DNA of 64,000 bases, taken from positions 434,001 to 498,000 of the forward strand of contig CBDBGT010000013.1 in NCBI GenBank assembly GCA_965205365.1. Direction: 5' to 3'. Positions within the stretch are counted from its first letter, which is position 1, and every line of letters starts with the position of its first letter. The stretch is from JALZUR01 sp965205365 (GTDB lineage Bacteria > Bdellovibrionota > Bdellovibrionia > Bdellovibrionales > UBA1609). Under the pieces are notes generated by a model, which had not been told where the DNA came from, made no database searches, and saw only the letters and a program-made list of their open reading frames with translations. Positions 53,661 to 63,815 of this stretch are shown piece after piece. The translations under genes and the position numbers were made by a program.

Positions 53661-56318
53661 ATGGGTAAAATTCTATTCAAATATTTTATTGGGTTTTGTG
53701 TCCTTTGTGGAATTATTGGCGCAGCGCTACTCTTTGGCACTTATTTTTGGTTTTCAAAAGAATTGCCTGATGTTGCACAGCTTGATGAGTATAACCCAAA
53801 AAAAGTTACTAAAGTTTTAGACCGCAATGGAAAACAAATTGGTGAATTTTTTAATATTGAAAAAAGACGTCTTGTTTCTGAAGAGAATATTCCTAATCAC
53901 TTAGAGCAAGCTTTCATATCTGCTGAAGACTCTGATTTTTATTCACATAATGGAATTAACTATCAAGCCATTCTTCGAGCTGCTATTAAAAACTTTTTTG
54001 CAGGAAAAACTGTACAAGGTGGATCAACTATAACCCAACAGGTGATAAAACAAATTTTTTTAACCGATGAGCGCTCTTATGAAAGAAAAATCAAAGAAGC
54101 TATCTTAGCCAAAAGGCTAGAGCGCAGGTATTCAAAAGACAAGATTCTAAACCTATACCTCAACCATATTTATTTAGGAGAGGGCGCTTACGGTGTTGAA
54201 ATGGCAGCTCAAAGGTATTTTAATAAGAATGTAACTGACATCACTGTAAAAGAGGCTGCTGTTCTTGCCGGCCTTACAAGTCGTCCTTCAAAAAACTCTC
54301 CCCTTAAAAACCCCAAAGCCGCTAAAAGGCGACAGCGTTATGTTCTTTTTAGAATGGCTGAGGAAGGGTATATTTCCAAAGAAGATGCCGAAGCTGCAGT
54401 AAATGAAAACCTAATCATTTATATTAAACAAAAAACTAAGGCAGTAGCACCATATTTTGTTGAAGTCATTAGACAGGTTCTCTCTGATGAAATTGGTAAT
54501 GATGCTCTTCTACAAGATGGACTCACAATTAAAACCTCTTTAGATTTAGAAAAACAGCAAAGTGCGCAAGAGGCCATGAAAAAAGGACTTCACCAACTAG
54601 ACAAAAGACAGGGCTTTAGAGGGGCAAAAATAAACTACAGCACTATTAATGAAGTTAAAGCTTTTTTAAGTAAATCTAGAAACACCTTTATCCGAAATTT
54701 TTATAAAAAAATTGAGATCAACCCAGAGGGTGAAATTGTTGGCCCCATAAAAGAGCCCTTAAACCTAACTGCTTTTAACATTAATTTAGAAGACAATAAG
54801 GCCAGCTTAAAACCAAACCTTCCCCCTTATATTAAAAAAAATAGTACTGTTGATGCCATTGTTACTAAAGTTTCAGATAAGAAAGGCCTTACCTTTGTAC
54901 GCTTTGGAGAGCATAGAGGGGTTATAACTTTTGATTCCATGAAATGGGCGAGAAAACCAGATAGTCAAGCCCATTGGAAATATACTTTTTTAGAAAAACC
55001 TTCCCTCGCACTTAAAGTGGGTGATGTTATACAAATAAAAATTATATCTGATAAAATTAAAGATTCAAAAATTTTAAAAACCAAGGCTGTAGATCATATA
55101 AGTTCTCACGCCCTAGTGGAACTTGAGCAAGAGCCCATAACCCAAGGTGCTTTATTATCTTTTGACCAAAAAACTGGAGAAATCATCACCATGGTTGGTG
55201 GCTATAGCTTTGAAAAAAGTAAATATAACAGAACTTATCAAGCTTTAAGGCAAACAGGCTCTGCGTTTAAACCCATTGTCTATGCCTCAGCTTTAGACTC
55301 TGGCTTCACTCCCACTACTGAAATTTTAGATATTCCAAGAGTGTTTGAAGAAGAACTGCCTCCAGAGGCTGGGAGTGAAGAGGCTCTCATTAGAAAATAC
55401 AAACCTTCTAATCATTCTGGAGATTTTAGTGGAGATGTTATTTTTAGAGATGCACTGGTTCGATCATTAAATGCTCCTACAATTGAAATCATCAACAAAA
55501 TATCTGTGCCCTGGACGGTAAACTATGCCCGTCGACTTGGAGTTTTTTCTCCACTAAATAATGATCTTACCACAGCCCTTGGATCAAGTGGTTTAACCCT
55601 TTATGAAATGACAAAAATCTATTCACTTTTTGGCCGCTTAGGAAAAGAAATTTCACCAATACTTATTCACTCTGTTGAAGATGAAAATGGCAACACACTT
55701 TTAATAGATTACAAATTTGATAAGCGTTTTGAGGAAAAGATTAAGACCTCTAAAAAAATATTTAAAAAAATGACTTTTGAAGAAATGAAGTTTGGAGATC
55801 AAACAAAGGTTTTTCAAGAAAACACCTTAGGACAAGTCATCAAGCCTCAAACAGCATATATTATAACAAACATTCTTTCCGATGTTATTTACGGCTCAAG
55901 AGGAACTGCCCCTAAGGCAAGGGTTTTAAGACGCCCTGCAGCGGGTAAAACTGGAACCACAAACGCATATTATGATGCGTGGTTTATGGGCTACACTCCA
56001 CAAATTGTAACTGGTGTTTGGGTTGGGTTTGATAATGAACAAAGCCTAGGCAAAGGTGAGGTTGGGGGAAACACAGCTCTTCCTATTTGGATTGATTATA
56101 TGCTAAAGGCACACAAAAATCTCCCAAAAAAAGATTTTACAGTTCCTCCAGGAATCATTTTTTCAAATATTGATGAGGACACTGGAAAACTTGCAGGGGC
56201 TAAAACAACGCGTGTTGCCAGGCAAGCGTTTTATGAAAACTTTAAGCCCTCTGAAACAAACAACACAAACACTGATGTAGATGCAAAAGACTTATTTATG
56301 GAAGATTTAGACGAGTAG
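53661..56318 (+). CDS. class A penicillin-binding protein 1A
   Basis: 885 residues, bifunctional peptidoglycan glycosyltransferase/transpeptidase. After one membrane anchor (residues 5-32), the GT51 domain shows EDSDFYSHNGI, GGSTITQQVIKQIFL and RKIKEAILAKRLER. An OB-like insert follows at about 400-470. The transpeptidase has SAFK near residue 534 (active Ser), SLN in VRSLNAPTIE and KTGT near 761. It acts in the periplasm at the inner membrane. The acidic tail (DVDAKDLFMEDLDE) is a minor oddity. uvrA starts 2 bp after the stop, so the two are likely co-transcribed. Confidence 0.95.
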   Translation: MGKILFKYFIGFCVLCGIIGAALLFGTYFWFSKELPDVAQLDEYNPKKVTKVLDRNGKQIGEFFNIEKRRLVSEENIPNHLEQAFISAEDSDFYSHNGINYQAILRAAIKNFFAGKTVQGGSTITQQVIKQIFLTDERSYERKIKEAILAKRLERRYSKDKILNLYLNHIYLGEGAYGVEMAAQRYFNKNVTDITVKEAAVLAGLTSRPSKNSPLKNPKAAKRRQRYVLFRMAEEGYISKEDAEAAVNENLIIYIKQKTKAVAPYFVEVIRQVLSDEIGNDALLQDGLTIKTSLDLEKQQSAQEAMKKGLHQLDKRQGFRGAKINYSTINEVKAFLSKSRNTFIRNFYKKIEINPEGEIVGPIKEPLNLTAFNINLEDNKASLKPNLPPYIKKNSTVDAIVTKVSDKKGLTFVRFGEHRGVITFDSMKWARKPDSQAHWKYTFLEKPSLALKVGDVIQIKIISDKIKDSKILKTKAVDHISSHALVELEQEPITQGALLSFDQKTGEIITMVGGYSFEKSKYNRTYQALRQTGSAFKPIVYASALDSGFTPTTEILDIPRVFEEELPPEAGSEEALIRKYKPSNHSGDFSGDVIFRDALVRSLNAPTIEIINKISVPWTVNYARRLGVFSPLNNDLTTALGSSGLTLYEMTKIYSLFGRLGKEISPILIHSVEDENGNTLLIDYKFDKRFEEKIKTSKKIFKKMTFEEMKFGDQTKVFQENTLGQVIKPQTAYIITNILSDVIYGSRGTAPKARVLRRPAAGKTGTTNAYYDAWFMGYTPQIVTGVWVGFDNEQSLGKGEVGGNTALPIWIDYMLKAHKNLPKKDFTVPPGIIFSNIDEDTGKLAGAKTTRVARQAFYENFKPSETNNTNTDVDAKDLFMEDLDE

Positions 56319-56320
56319 AA

Positions 56321-59104
56321 ATGAAAAACATCATTCTTAAAGGCGTTAGACAAAACAATTTAAAAAACATCAATGTTAAAATTCCCATAGGTTCTTTTGT
56401 AGTCATTTGTGGTCCAAGTGGATCAGGAAAAAGCTCACTAGCCTTCCAAACTCTTTTTGCTGAAGGTCAGCGACGCTACCTAGAAAGTCTTTCAAATTAT
56501 GCAAAACAATTTGTTGGACAAGCGCAAAAACCACTCCTTAATTCAGCTCAAAATATTCCTCCTGCAATTGCACTCAAACAACGCAACTCCATTAAATCAT
56601 CAAGATCTACAGTTGGAACTCATACTGATATATATGATTACATTCGGATTTTTTTTTCAAAAGTAGGCAAGCCATTTTGCCCTAATCACAACACTGAAAT
56701 GAAAAAATTTAACCCTTCAAATGCAACAACCAAAGTTTTAAATGAACTCAAAGACAAAAAAGTTTACATAACTTGCTCAATTAAGCAGTCAAAGCCTTTA
56801 GAGCTAGCTAAACTTAAAAATACATTGCTTAAGCTTAGTTTTTATAAAGTGCTCCAAGTAAATCATAACAATGCTGTAGTTAAAACTCTAAACCTTGAAT
56901 TTGATTCTCTCCCTGTATGTGAGGATGAATATCATATTATTATAGACAGGTTAAAGGTAGGTAAGGATTCTGAGCTGCGTATTTTTGATGATCTTTCTCA
57001 AGCTTTTAAACTTTCTAAAGATTTATTTGGTCTTAAAAAAGCCTGTGTTATTTCAACTACAAAAGAGGCCTTAGTGTTTAAAGACATCACTTCATGCTGC
57101 CAGTGTGATGAAAACTTCTGGGACCTTAGTCCTTCTCTTTTTTCTTTTAGTAATGTTGCCGGGGCTTGTCCTCAATGCAGGGGTTTTGGCAACAAGCTTA
57201 ATCTAGATGAGAATAAAATCATTCCCAATGAGTCTTTAAGTATTCAAGACGGCGCCATAGTTCCATACACTATGCCATCAACAGTTAAACTGCGTTCACA
57301 ACTTTTAAAATTTTGTAAATCCAAAAACATCAATCTCAATATTCCCTGGAAAAACCTCTCAAAAAGTGAAAAAAACTTAGTGTGGAGGGGGCAGAAAAAA
57401 AGACACTGCATTCAAGGTTTTTTTGATCACCTTGAAACCAAAACATATAAAATGCATGTCAGAGTATTTTTAAATCGCTTTAAAAGCTCAAACACATGTT
57501 CTCACTGCAGTGGCTTTAGGCTTAATCCAAAAATCAATCAAGTTAAAATCAACAACAAAAGCATTAGTAGTGTTTGTAGTCTAGCAATAGAAGATCTTTT
57601 ACATTGGTTAAAAAATTTAAAACTAGATAACAACACACAAATACAAACAAAACAGCTTCTTAAAGAAATTAAAAATCGTATATCTTTCTTAAACAGTATT
57701 GGACTAAACTACTTAACACTCTTAAGAGAAACTAAAACACTATCCGGGGGAGAGTTTCAACGGTTAAACATTTCTAATCAATTAGGCTCTGAGCTGTCAG
57801 ACACTCTATATGTTTTAGACGAGCCTACCATTGGGCTTCATCCAAGAGACAACACCAAACTCATTAAACTTCTTAAAAAACTACACGGCAATAAAAATAC
57901 ATTAGTCGTAGTCGAACACGACAAAGAGGTTATCAAAGCGGGCGAGTATATTTTTGAAATTGGCCCTCAAAGTGGAAAAGACGGAGGGGAAATTATTTTC
58001 TCTGGAACAAGCACAAAGTTTTTAAAAAGTAAAAAATCTTTAACCTCTTCTTATCTAAATGGTGATAAAAAAGCCTTTTCTTTAAAAAAAATGAAAAAAA
58101 ACACCTTGCCTTCTATTTGTATATCTGGATGTCATGGTCACAATTTAAAAAACGCCTCTTTAAAACTACCCATTGAAAAAATGGTTTGCATTACCGGCAT
58201 AAGCGGGTCTGGAAAATCAAGCCTTATCACACAAACTCTCTACCCTGCAATTTTAAAAAAGCTTTTAAACAAACATCAATCAGACTCATTACCATATAAA
58301 AAACTCACTCTTCCAAAGATCTGCAGGTCCATTGATTTTGTAGATCAAAGGCGTGTTTCTAAATCCAAAAGATCTTTTGTTGCTACCTACCTTAAAACAT
58401 TTGATTTAGTTAGGAAAATCCTATCAAGCACCATGGAGTCTAAAATTTCAGGATACACACCAGGCACTTTTAGTTTAAACACTGAAGGTGGTCGATGCCC
58501 TAACTGCAAAGGCTTAGGTGTTGAAGAAGTTGATATGCTTTTTATGGACGATATCTGCTTACCTTGTGATTCATGCTCTGGCTTAAAGTACACCCCTGAT
58601 ATTTTAAAAATAAAGTACGGCAACAAGAACGTATATGAAATATTAGAGCTCACGTGCTCAGAAGCTTTAAGTTTCTTTTCAACAGAAACAAGTTTAATCA
58701 AACCTTTAAAAATCTTAGAAGAGCTTGGCCTTGGCTATTTACGCCTTGGGCAGTCCTTAGACACTCTAAGTGGAGGGGAGAGTCAGAGACTTAAGCTTTC
58801 TAAGTACCTACTTTCCTCTGATCTAAAAGGACGCATTTTAATATTTGATGAACCCTCTACGGGCCTTCATTTTAAAGAAATTAAACTCTTACTAAAGGTT
58901 TTTAATAAGTTAACCGCTGCAGGAGCTTCTTTAATCATTATTGAGCACAATCTTGATCTCATAGCCAGTAGTGATTGGGTCATAGATATGGGCCCTGAAG
59001 GAGGTTTTAGCGGAGGAAATATCACCAGTTTTGGCCATCCTCTAGACATTTGTAAGACCAAGACCTATACCGGTAAGTACTTAAAAAAACACATTAACAC
59101 TTAA
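56321..59104 (+). CDS. uvrA: excinuclease ABC subunit A
   Basis: 927 residues. Damage-recognition ATPase of nucleotide-excision repair. Two ABC ATPase modules are visible: GPSGSGKSS near residue 31 with LSGGEFQRLNISNQL and LDEPTIGLHP, and GISGSGKSS near 627 with LSGGESQRLKLSKYL and FDEPSTGLHF. Zinc-binding CxxC pairs occur in CCQCDENF...CPQCRGFG, CSHCSGF and CPNCKGLG...CDSC. Length and order are those of standard UvrA, although several linker segments are divergent. It follows the PBP1A gene with almost no gap. Confidence 0.94.
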   Translation: MKNIILKGVRQNNLKNINVKIPIGSFVVICGPSGSGKSSLAFQTLFAEGQRRYLESLSNYAKQFVGQAQKPLLNSAQNIPPAIALKQRNSIKSSRSTVGTHTDIYDYIRIFFSKVGKPFCPNHNTEMKKFNPSNATTKVLNELKDKKVYITCSIKQSKPLELAKLKNTLLKLSFYKVLQVNHNNAVVKTLNLEFDSLPVCEDEYHIIIDRLKVGKDSELRIFDDLSQAFKLSKDLFGLKKACVISTTKEALVFKDITSCCQCDENFWDLSPSLFSFSNVAGACPQCRGFGNKLNLDENKIIPNESLSIQDGAIVPYTMPSTVKLRSQLLKFCKSKNINLNIPWKNLSKSEKNLVWRGQKKRHCIQGFFDHLETKTYKMHVRVFLNRFKSSNTCSHCSGFRLNPKINQVKINNKSISSVCSLAIEDLLHWLKNLKLDNNTQIQTKQLLKEIKNRISFLNSIGLNYLTLLRETKTLSGGEFQRLNISNQLGSELSDTLYVLDEPTIGLHPRDNTKLIKLLKKLHGNKNTLVVVEHDKEVIKAGEYIFEIGPQSGKDGGEIIFSGTSTKFLKSKKSLTSSYLNGDKKAFSLKKMKKNTLPSICISGCHGHNLKNASLKLPIEKMVCITGISGSGKSSLITQTLYPAILKKLLNKHQSDSLPYKKLTLPKICRSIDFVDQRRVSKSKRSFVATYLKTFDLVRKILSSTMESKISGYTPGTFSLNTEGGRCPNCKGLGVEEVDMLFMDDICLPCDSCSGLKYTPDILKIKYGNKNVYEILELTCSEALSFFSTETSLIKPLKILEELGLGYLRLGQSLDTLSGGESQRLKLSKYLLSSDLKGRILIFDEPSTGLHFKEIKLLLKVFNKLTAAGASLIIIEHNLDLIASSDWVIDMGPEGGFSGGNITSFGHPLDICKTKTYTGKYLKKHINT

Positions 59105-59138
59105 AAAGGATTTTCGTATTTTAAACTCCGTTCTAAGC

Positions 59139-60908
59139 ATGTTTGCAGATTTAAAAAAGCATAAAAAACTCATGCTCTTAATCATTTTCTGTGGTGCTCT
59201 TTCAAGTGCTTTTAAAGCAAGTGCCACAGGCTTGATTCAAATTCTTGGAAACTTAATATTTAAAGCCCCCAGCATTCCTATTAAAGATCTACCTGATTTA
59301 GAAATATTTTCTTTCTACACCAAGTACAACTGGGACCCTTTATATTTCACAGTTTCACTCCTATGTCTTTCCTTTATTATTACAAATATATTTAGATATA
59401 TTTTTATGTATAACATACGTGCCTTAGCAGAGACTAAGGCTGTCAACACCAGAGAACAGCTTATGACTCACTACCTTTCTTTAGATGCAAAATTTAAAAA
59501 CTCTTTAAGTGATGGCTCTGGTGGACTTATTAGCAGAATTTTAAACGATGTCTTAATTTATCAAGAAGGAATTAAAAAGCTTGCTGATTTATTAAGGGAG
59601 CCTTTTTTAATACTTTTTTCCATAATTTGGCTTTTTGCAATCAATTGGAAAATTGCTCTCTTCTTACTAATTGCTTTTCCACCCATTTTAATTATTATAA
59701 AACGCCTTGCAAAAAGCCTTAGAAGGCATAGTGCTCAAAGCCAAGAAACCATGGAAACTCTTACAATGACACTAAAGGAAGGGTTAGACGGTGCACGAAT
59801 TATCCATTCTTTTAATCTTGAAAAAAAGATTCTTAAAAAATTTAGTGCTCAAACTCAAAAATACCTCCATACTATTAAAAAAATTATTACTCGTGAAGAA
59901 TTATCTGGTCCCATTACGGAATCTTTTTCATCTATTGTCTTTTGTGGATCCTTTGTATTAGTGGCATATCTTGTCCAAAGTGAAGGCTTAAGTTTTGGAG
60001 ATTTTTTAGGAATTTCTGCAGCTGTTGGATTCTTAACTGATTCTTCAAAAAAAACACAGGCTGCCTTTATTCGTATTCAACAAGCCTCAGTAGCAAAGGC
60101 TCGCATTCAAAATATCATAAGCCAGCATGAAAACACAAAGCACCTTAGTGGCTTAAAAAATTTTCCAGATTCTTTAAACTCCATTGAATTTAAAAATTTA
60201 AATATTTTTATTGGTTCAAAAAATATTTTAAAAAATATTAATTTTAAAACTTCTTCAAAAAAAACCATCGCTCTTGTTGGACCAAGTGGCTCTGGAAAAT
60301 CTACTCTTCTAAACTGTCTAGATAGCTATATAACTCCAAGCTCTGGAACCATACTTTTTAATGATATTCCAATATCTAAAATAAATAACATTTCCTTAAG
60401 AAATCATATCTCACTAGTTTCACAAGATCCTTTTTTATTTAACACCAGTGTTTTTGAAAATCTTAAATATGCAAAAAATGACCTTACACAAGAAGAAGCC
60501 ATTAGCGCCCTAAAGCTTTCAAATGCTCAATTTATTTTAAACCTACCAAATGGCATACATACTAAAGTAGGTGAAGCAGGTTCTCGCTTTTCAGGAGGTG
60601 AGCGTCAGCGCCTCAGTATTGCCAGAGCACTTATTAAAAACACTCCTATTTTACTACTTGATGAGGCCACAAGCGCTCTTGACACACAAAGTGAAAAAGA
60701 GGTTCAAAAAGGACTTGATTCTTTAAAAAAAGGGCGTACTTGTTTTATCGTAACCCACAGACTTTCTACCATAAAAGATGCTGATATTATTCTTGTTCTA
60801 CAAAATGGCCAAGTAATTGAGTCTGGAAAACATTTGCAGCTTCTTAACAATGAAAAGCTTTATAATTCTTTATATGATAAACCAGACCTTAATCCTAAAA
60901 AAATCTAG
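59139..60908 (+). CDS. MsbA-like ABC exporter
   Basis: 589 residues: six membrane segments in the first 320, then an ATPase domain with Walker A GPSGSGKST near 380, Q-loop SLVSQDPFLF, signature FSGGERQRLSIARAL, Walker B PILLLDEATSALD and switch IVTHRLST. This half-transporter layout is typical of lipid A flippase MsbA and related multidrug exporters; the neighbours do not decide the substrate. It starts 34 bp after uvrA and probably belongs to the same transcription unit. Confidence 0.88.
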   Translation: MFADLKKHKKLMLLIIFCGALSSAFKASATGLIQILGNLIFKAPSIPIKDLPDLEIFSFYTKYNWDPLYFTVSLLCLSFIITNIFRYIFMYNIRALAETKAVNTREQLMTHYLSLDAKFKNSLSDGSGGLISRILNDVLIYQEGIKKLADLLREPFLILFSIIWLFAINWKIALFLLIAFPPILIIIKRLAKSLRRHSAQSQETMETLTMTLKEGLDGARIIHSFNLEKKILKKFSAQTQKYLHTIKKIITREELSGPITESFSSIVFCGSFVLVAYLVQSEGLSFGDFLGISAAVGFLTDSSKKTQAAFIRIQQASVAKARIQNIISQHENTKHLSGLKNFPDSLNSIEFKNLNIFIGSKNILKNINFKTSSKKTIALVGPSGSGKSTLLNCLDSYITPSSGTILFNDIPISKINNISLRNHISLVSQDPFLFNTSVFENLKYAKNDLTQEEAISALKLSNAQFILNLPNGIHTKVGEAGSRFSGGERQRLSIARALIKNTPILLLDEATSALDTQSEKEVQKGLDSLKKGRTCFIVTHRLSTIKDADIILVLQNGQVIESGKHLQLLNNEKLYNSLYDKPDLNPKKI

Positions 60909-60980
60909 ACTTTCTATAAAATCATAAAGTTTTAAAAAAAATCTGACGATGAGCTCTGTAACAAGCAGGAGAGTTTTATA

Positions 60981-62531
60981 ATGATACAATGGGATGAATT
61001 TGAACATATACATGTAATTAAAAAGCTAAGAAGCATTATTGGTTCTTGGTGGAATGTGGATATTTTTTTTACAGATGAGTCTGGAAATCCAGTTTTTTCT
61101 GATTTTGACAAAGCCACTGCATACAACCCTGTTACTCCAAGTTTTTTCAAAAAAAAAGACTTAACTGATTCTTTTAAAGAGGTTGTTTTAAGGTGTATTG
61201 ATGATCTAAAATTAACCGACAACAAATACAATGTTAAAAGATGGACAGACATTGGTTTTGATCTCATTGTTTTTCCAATTATCATAGAAAATGATTTTAT
61301 GGGAACTGTTGTTGCTTCTGGATTTTTAAAAGACAGCTCTAAAGAAGCTCTTGTTGAGATTAAAAAGAAACTAAGCGCTTTAGAGTTTTCTGATGATATA
61401 GTTCAAGATTCAGTATCCAAAGTTACTCACATCAGTAGTCAAGAGCGTGAACATTTTATTGAACTCATTGAACTTGTTGGCCAAGAGATCATTACTCTAC
61501 ATCTAGAAATTACTCGCCGTGAAAATAGAATTAAAGAATTAAATAAAGAACTTAGCAATCGCTATAATTATGAGGCAATGATTGGTAAATCTAAGCCCAT
61601 GCAACAGCTTTATAATCTTTTAGATAAGATTAAGCAATCTGAAGCAACTGTATTGATTAATGGAAGTAACGGAACGGGCAAAGAACTTATTGCTAAATCC
61701 ATCCACCACAATTCACCAAGAAAAAATGGACCTTTAATTATTCAAAACTGCTCTGCATTCAATGACAATTTGCTAGAGTCTGAATTTTTCGGCCATACGA
61801 AAGGTTCTTTCACAGGAGCTGTGAAAGATAAAAAAGGACTTTTTGAAATAGCACACAAGGGAACTTTTTTCTTAGACGAAGTTGGAGACACTTCTACACA
61901 AATGCAGGTAAAACTTTTACGTGTATTACAAGGAGGCACCTTTACCCCTGTGGGAGCTACTACAGAAAAAAAAGTAGACGTAAGGATTCTTGCAGCAACA
62001 AACAAAGACCTTAAAAAAATGGTTGAAGACGGAACTTTTAGAGAAGACTTATACTACAGATTAAATGTTATTAACCTTAAGGTTCCTTCCTTAAGAGATA
62101 GAAAGGAAGATATTCCACTACTAACAGAAAGCTTTTTAAATGAGGCCAATAAAAAAGATGGTAGTAAAAAAATTATTACAAAAAGAGTTTTAGAAAAACT
62201 TTATGACTATGCTTGGCCCGGTAATATTCGTGAGCTTAAAAATGAAATCGAGCGGTTAGTTGTTTTAAGTGGAAATGAGCAAAAAATTACATACGATATG
62301 CTTTCTGGAAAAATACTGGAAACTGGAAAGGATCCTAGTTTACAAGGAACACGTATTCACGGAAAACTAAAAGATGCCTTAGAAGAGCTTGAGAAAAAAA
62401 TGATTCGTGAAGGACTTAGAAGAACTGGATGGAATAAATCCAGACTTGCAAAAGAGCTTGGTATAAGTAGAGCTGGCTTGATTATGAAAGTAGACAAGTA
62501 TCAACTGGAAAAAAGAAAGATTGTAAAATAA
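60981..62531 (+). CDS. sigma-54-dependent transcriptional activator
   Basis: 516 residues. The N-terminal sensor (about 1-185; WWNVDIFFTDESGNPVFSDF, VFPIIIENDFMGTVVASGFL) resembles PocR-type ligand-binding domains, not a response-regulator receiver. It is followed by a coiled coil. The AAA+ domain has NGSNGTGKELIAKSIHHNSP (Walker A with an unusual first Asn), GSFTGAVKDKKGLFE for the sigma-54 contact loop (GAFTGA variant with Ser), and GTFFLDEVGD (Walker B). A C-terminal Fis-type helix-turn-helix (WNKSRLAKELGISRAGLIMK) binds DNA. An AGGAGAG ribosome site is present. Target genes are unknown. Confidence 0.92.
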   Translation: MIQWDEFEHIHVIKKLRSIIGSWWNVDIFFTDESGNPVFSDFDKATAYNPVTPSFFKKKDLTDSFKEVVLRCIDDLKLTDNKYNVKRWTDIGFDLIVFPIIIENDFMGTVVASGFLKDSSKEALVEIKKKLSALEFSDDIVQDSVSKVTHISSQEREHFIELIELVGQEIITLHLEITRRENRIKELNKELSNRYNYEAMIGKSKPMQQLYNLLDKIKQSEATVLINGSNGTGKELIAKSIHHNSPRKNGPLIIQNCSAFNDNLLESEFFGHTKGSFTGAVKDKKGLFEIAHKGTFFLDEVGDTSTQMQVKLLRVLQGGTFTPVGATTEKKVDVRILAATNKDLKKMVEDGTFREDLYYRLNVINLKVPSLRDRKEDIPLLTESFLNEANKKDGSKKIITKRVLEKLYDYAWPGNIRELKNEIERLVVLSGNEQKITYDMLSGKILETGKDPSLQGTRIHGKLKDALEELEKKMIREGLRRTGWNKSRLAKELGISRAGLIMKVDKYQLEKRKIVK

Positions 62532-62560
62532 CTACGATTTTAAAACTTAGCTTTTAGAGT

Positions 62561-63184
62561 TTACATTGCACTAATTTTATCCCCTTTTTTCATTTCATAT
62601 GTAAACCTTTTTGGCCTTGCCTTTGAGAAAAACTTTATATTCTTAAAAAAGATCTCTACAAAATTGTTCACATTATCAGTATAGTTTAACTGAATCAGTG
62701 TTCTTTTTTTTAAATTAATTATCATTTCTATTTCTAAAATGTTAGGAATTTTTCCTTTAGGATTTACTTTAATTTTAGCTGTTTTTTTAGAAAAAGAAAT
62801 GTACCCCACCTTAAGTTTAGACCAAATAGTTACATCTGAAAAAATAGAATCAAAAATACTTGGCACTGCATTTTTAACACTCCCTGTGGTCACATCTTTA
62901 CCACTAATATGCCAAAACTTTTCATGACCTTTAATAAAAACACCTTCATTCTCCCCAACCATTTCTAATCTAATTTTTTTTTTAGAGTATTCTAAACTTC
63001 CTCTTGTTTTCTCAACAGTGCCTAGGAGCATTGATTTAGAAAGTTTATTAAAATTACTCTTCATATACTCAACCTGACTGTAAGTAAGAGTCATACTTTC
63101 TAAAACTTTTTGAGCTGAATCATGGGTTTTTACAGGCCCCTTGGCAAAGGAAAGTGTTAAAATGAAAAATATTTTAAAAAGCAT
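62561..63184 (-). CDS. lolA: LolA-like outer-membrane lipoprotein carrier
   Basis: About 207 residues from the ATG at 63184 (MLFKIFFILTLSFAKG signal sequence). A TTG at 63202 would add six residues. The body (QVEYMKSNFNKLSKSMLLGT, ARGxLEYxKxKxR-like SLEYSKKKIRLEM, KFWHISGKDV) matches the beta-strand pattern of LolA, which ferries lipoproteins across the periplasm. The start overlaps the comF stop by about 11 bp. It lies downstream of comF and rlmH in the same direction. Confidence 0.8.
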   Translation of the reverse strand: MLFKIFFILTLSFAKGPVKTHDSAQKVLESMTLTYSQVEYMKSNFNKLSKSMLLGTVEKTRGSLEYSKKKIRLEMVGENEGVFIKGHEKFWHISGKDVTTGSVKNAVPSIFDSIFSDVTIWSKLKVGYISFSKKTAKIKVNPKGKIPNILEIEMIINLKKRTLIQLNYTDNVNNFVEIFFKNIKFFSKARPKRFTYEMKKGDKISAM

Positions 63185-63779
63185 TCTTTTCTTCTCTCTC
63201 AATTAGTGGTCTGTAAAAAAGTGTTATAATCATTTCAGGCAAACTCTTTATTTCAGATCTTACTCTATGATAGGTTGCTCCTGTAACAAAGACATCATCT
63301 ATAAAAACCCATTGACAGTCTAGTAATATTTTTTTTTTAAAGCTCCTCTTAACTTTTAACCGCTCTATGCGAGTCTTTCTCTTCTGAGCCCCTAAAGACT
63401 CCCCTATTTCCACAACACTCCTTAACTCTAAGGGATTTTTTAAACTCAAAGCAAATTCTTTAGCATGATTTAAAGCCCCTTTAGAAGACGATTTAGGAAC
63501 AAAGGCCCTCCTAGGCTCAATAGAATTTATCTTAGCAGGGAATAAACTTGTCCACTGATGAAATTTTTCAGCTTCTTGATGTTTTAAAAAATAAGCTAAT
63601 TTTCTACAAAAAAAATCAGTTTCTAGATTCCATTGAAACAAGTAATAATGGGGAATCTTTTCTTCATATCTTAAAAAATAAGTTTTTCTACGAGACTCTA
63701 CTTTATTCTGACAATACGTACAAATTACATTTTTTCTAAATTTTAAAATATCACAAATTATACAAAAAAATTTACCCAT
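63174..63779 (-). CDS. comF: ComF-family phosphoribosyltransferase-like protein
   Basis: About 201 residues from the ATG at 63779; a TTG at 63794 is possible. The N-terminal zinc-type CIICDILKFRKNVICTYC and the C-terminal PRPP-loop WVFIDDVFVTGATYHRVRSE are ComF/GntX features. RKTRIERLKVKR is the spot where ComF normally has RxxQ/RxxLxxxxR. ComF proteins act in DNA uptake or recombination in some bacteria, and elsewhere the role is unclear. It sits between rlmH and lolA in a single-direction cluster. Confidence 0.85.
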   Translation of the reverse strand: MGKFFCIICDILKFRKNVICTYCQNKVESRRKTYFLRYEEKIPHYYLFQWNLETDFFCRKLAYFLKHQEAEKFHQWTSLFPAKINSIEPRRAFVPKSSSKGALNHAKEFALSLKNPLELRSVVEIGESLGAQKRKTRIERLKVKRSFKKKILLDCQWVFIDDVFVTGATYHRVRSEIKSLPEMIITLFYRPLIEREEKNAF

Positions 63780-63815
63780 AGATTTAGTTTGCAAACTAAA
63801 ATAACAACTTATTTC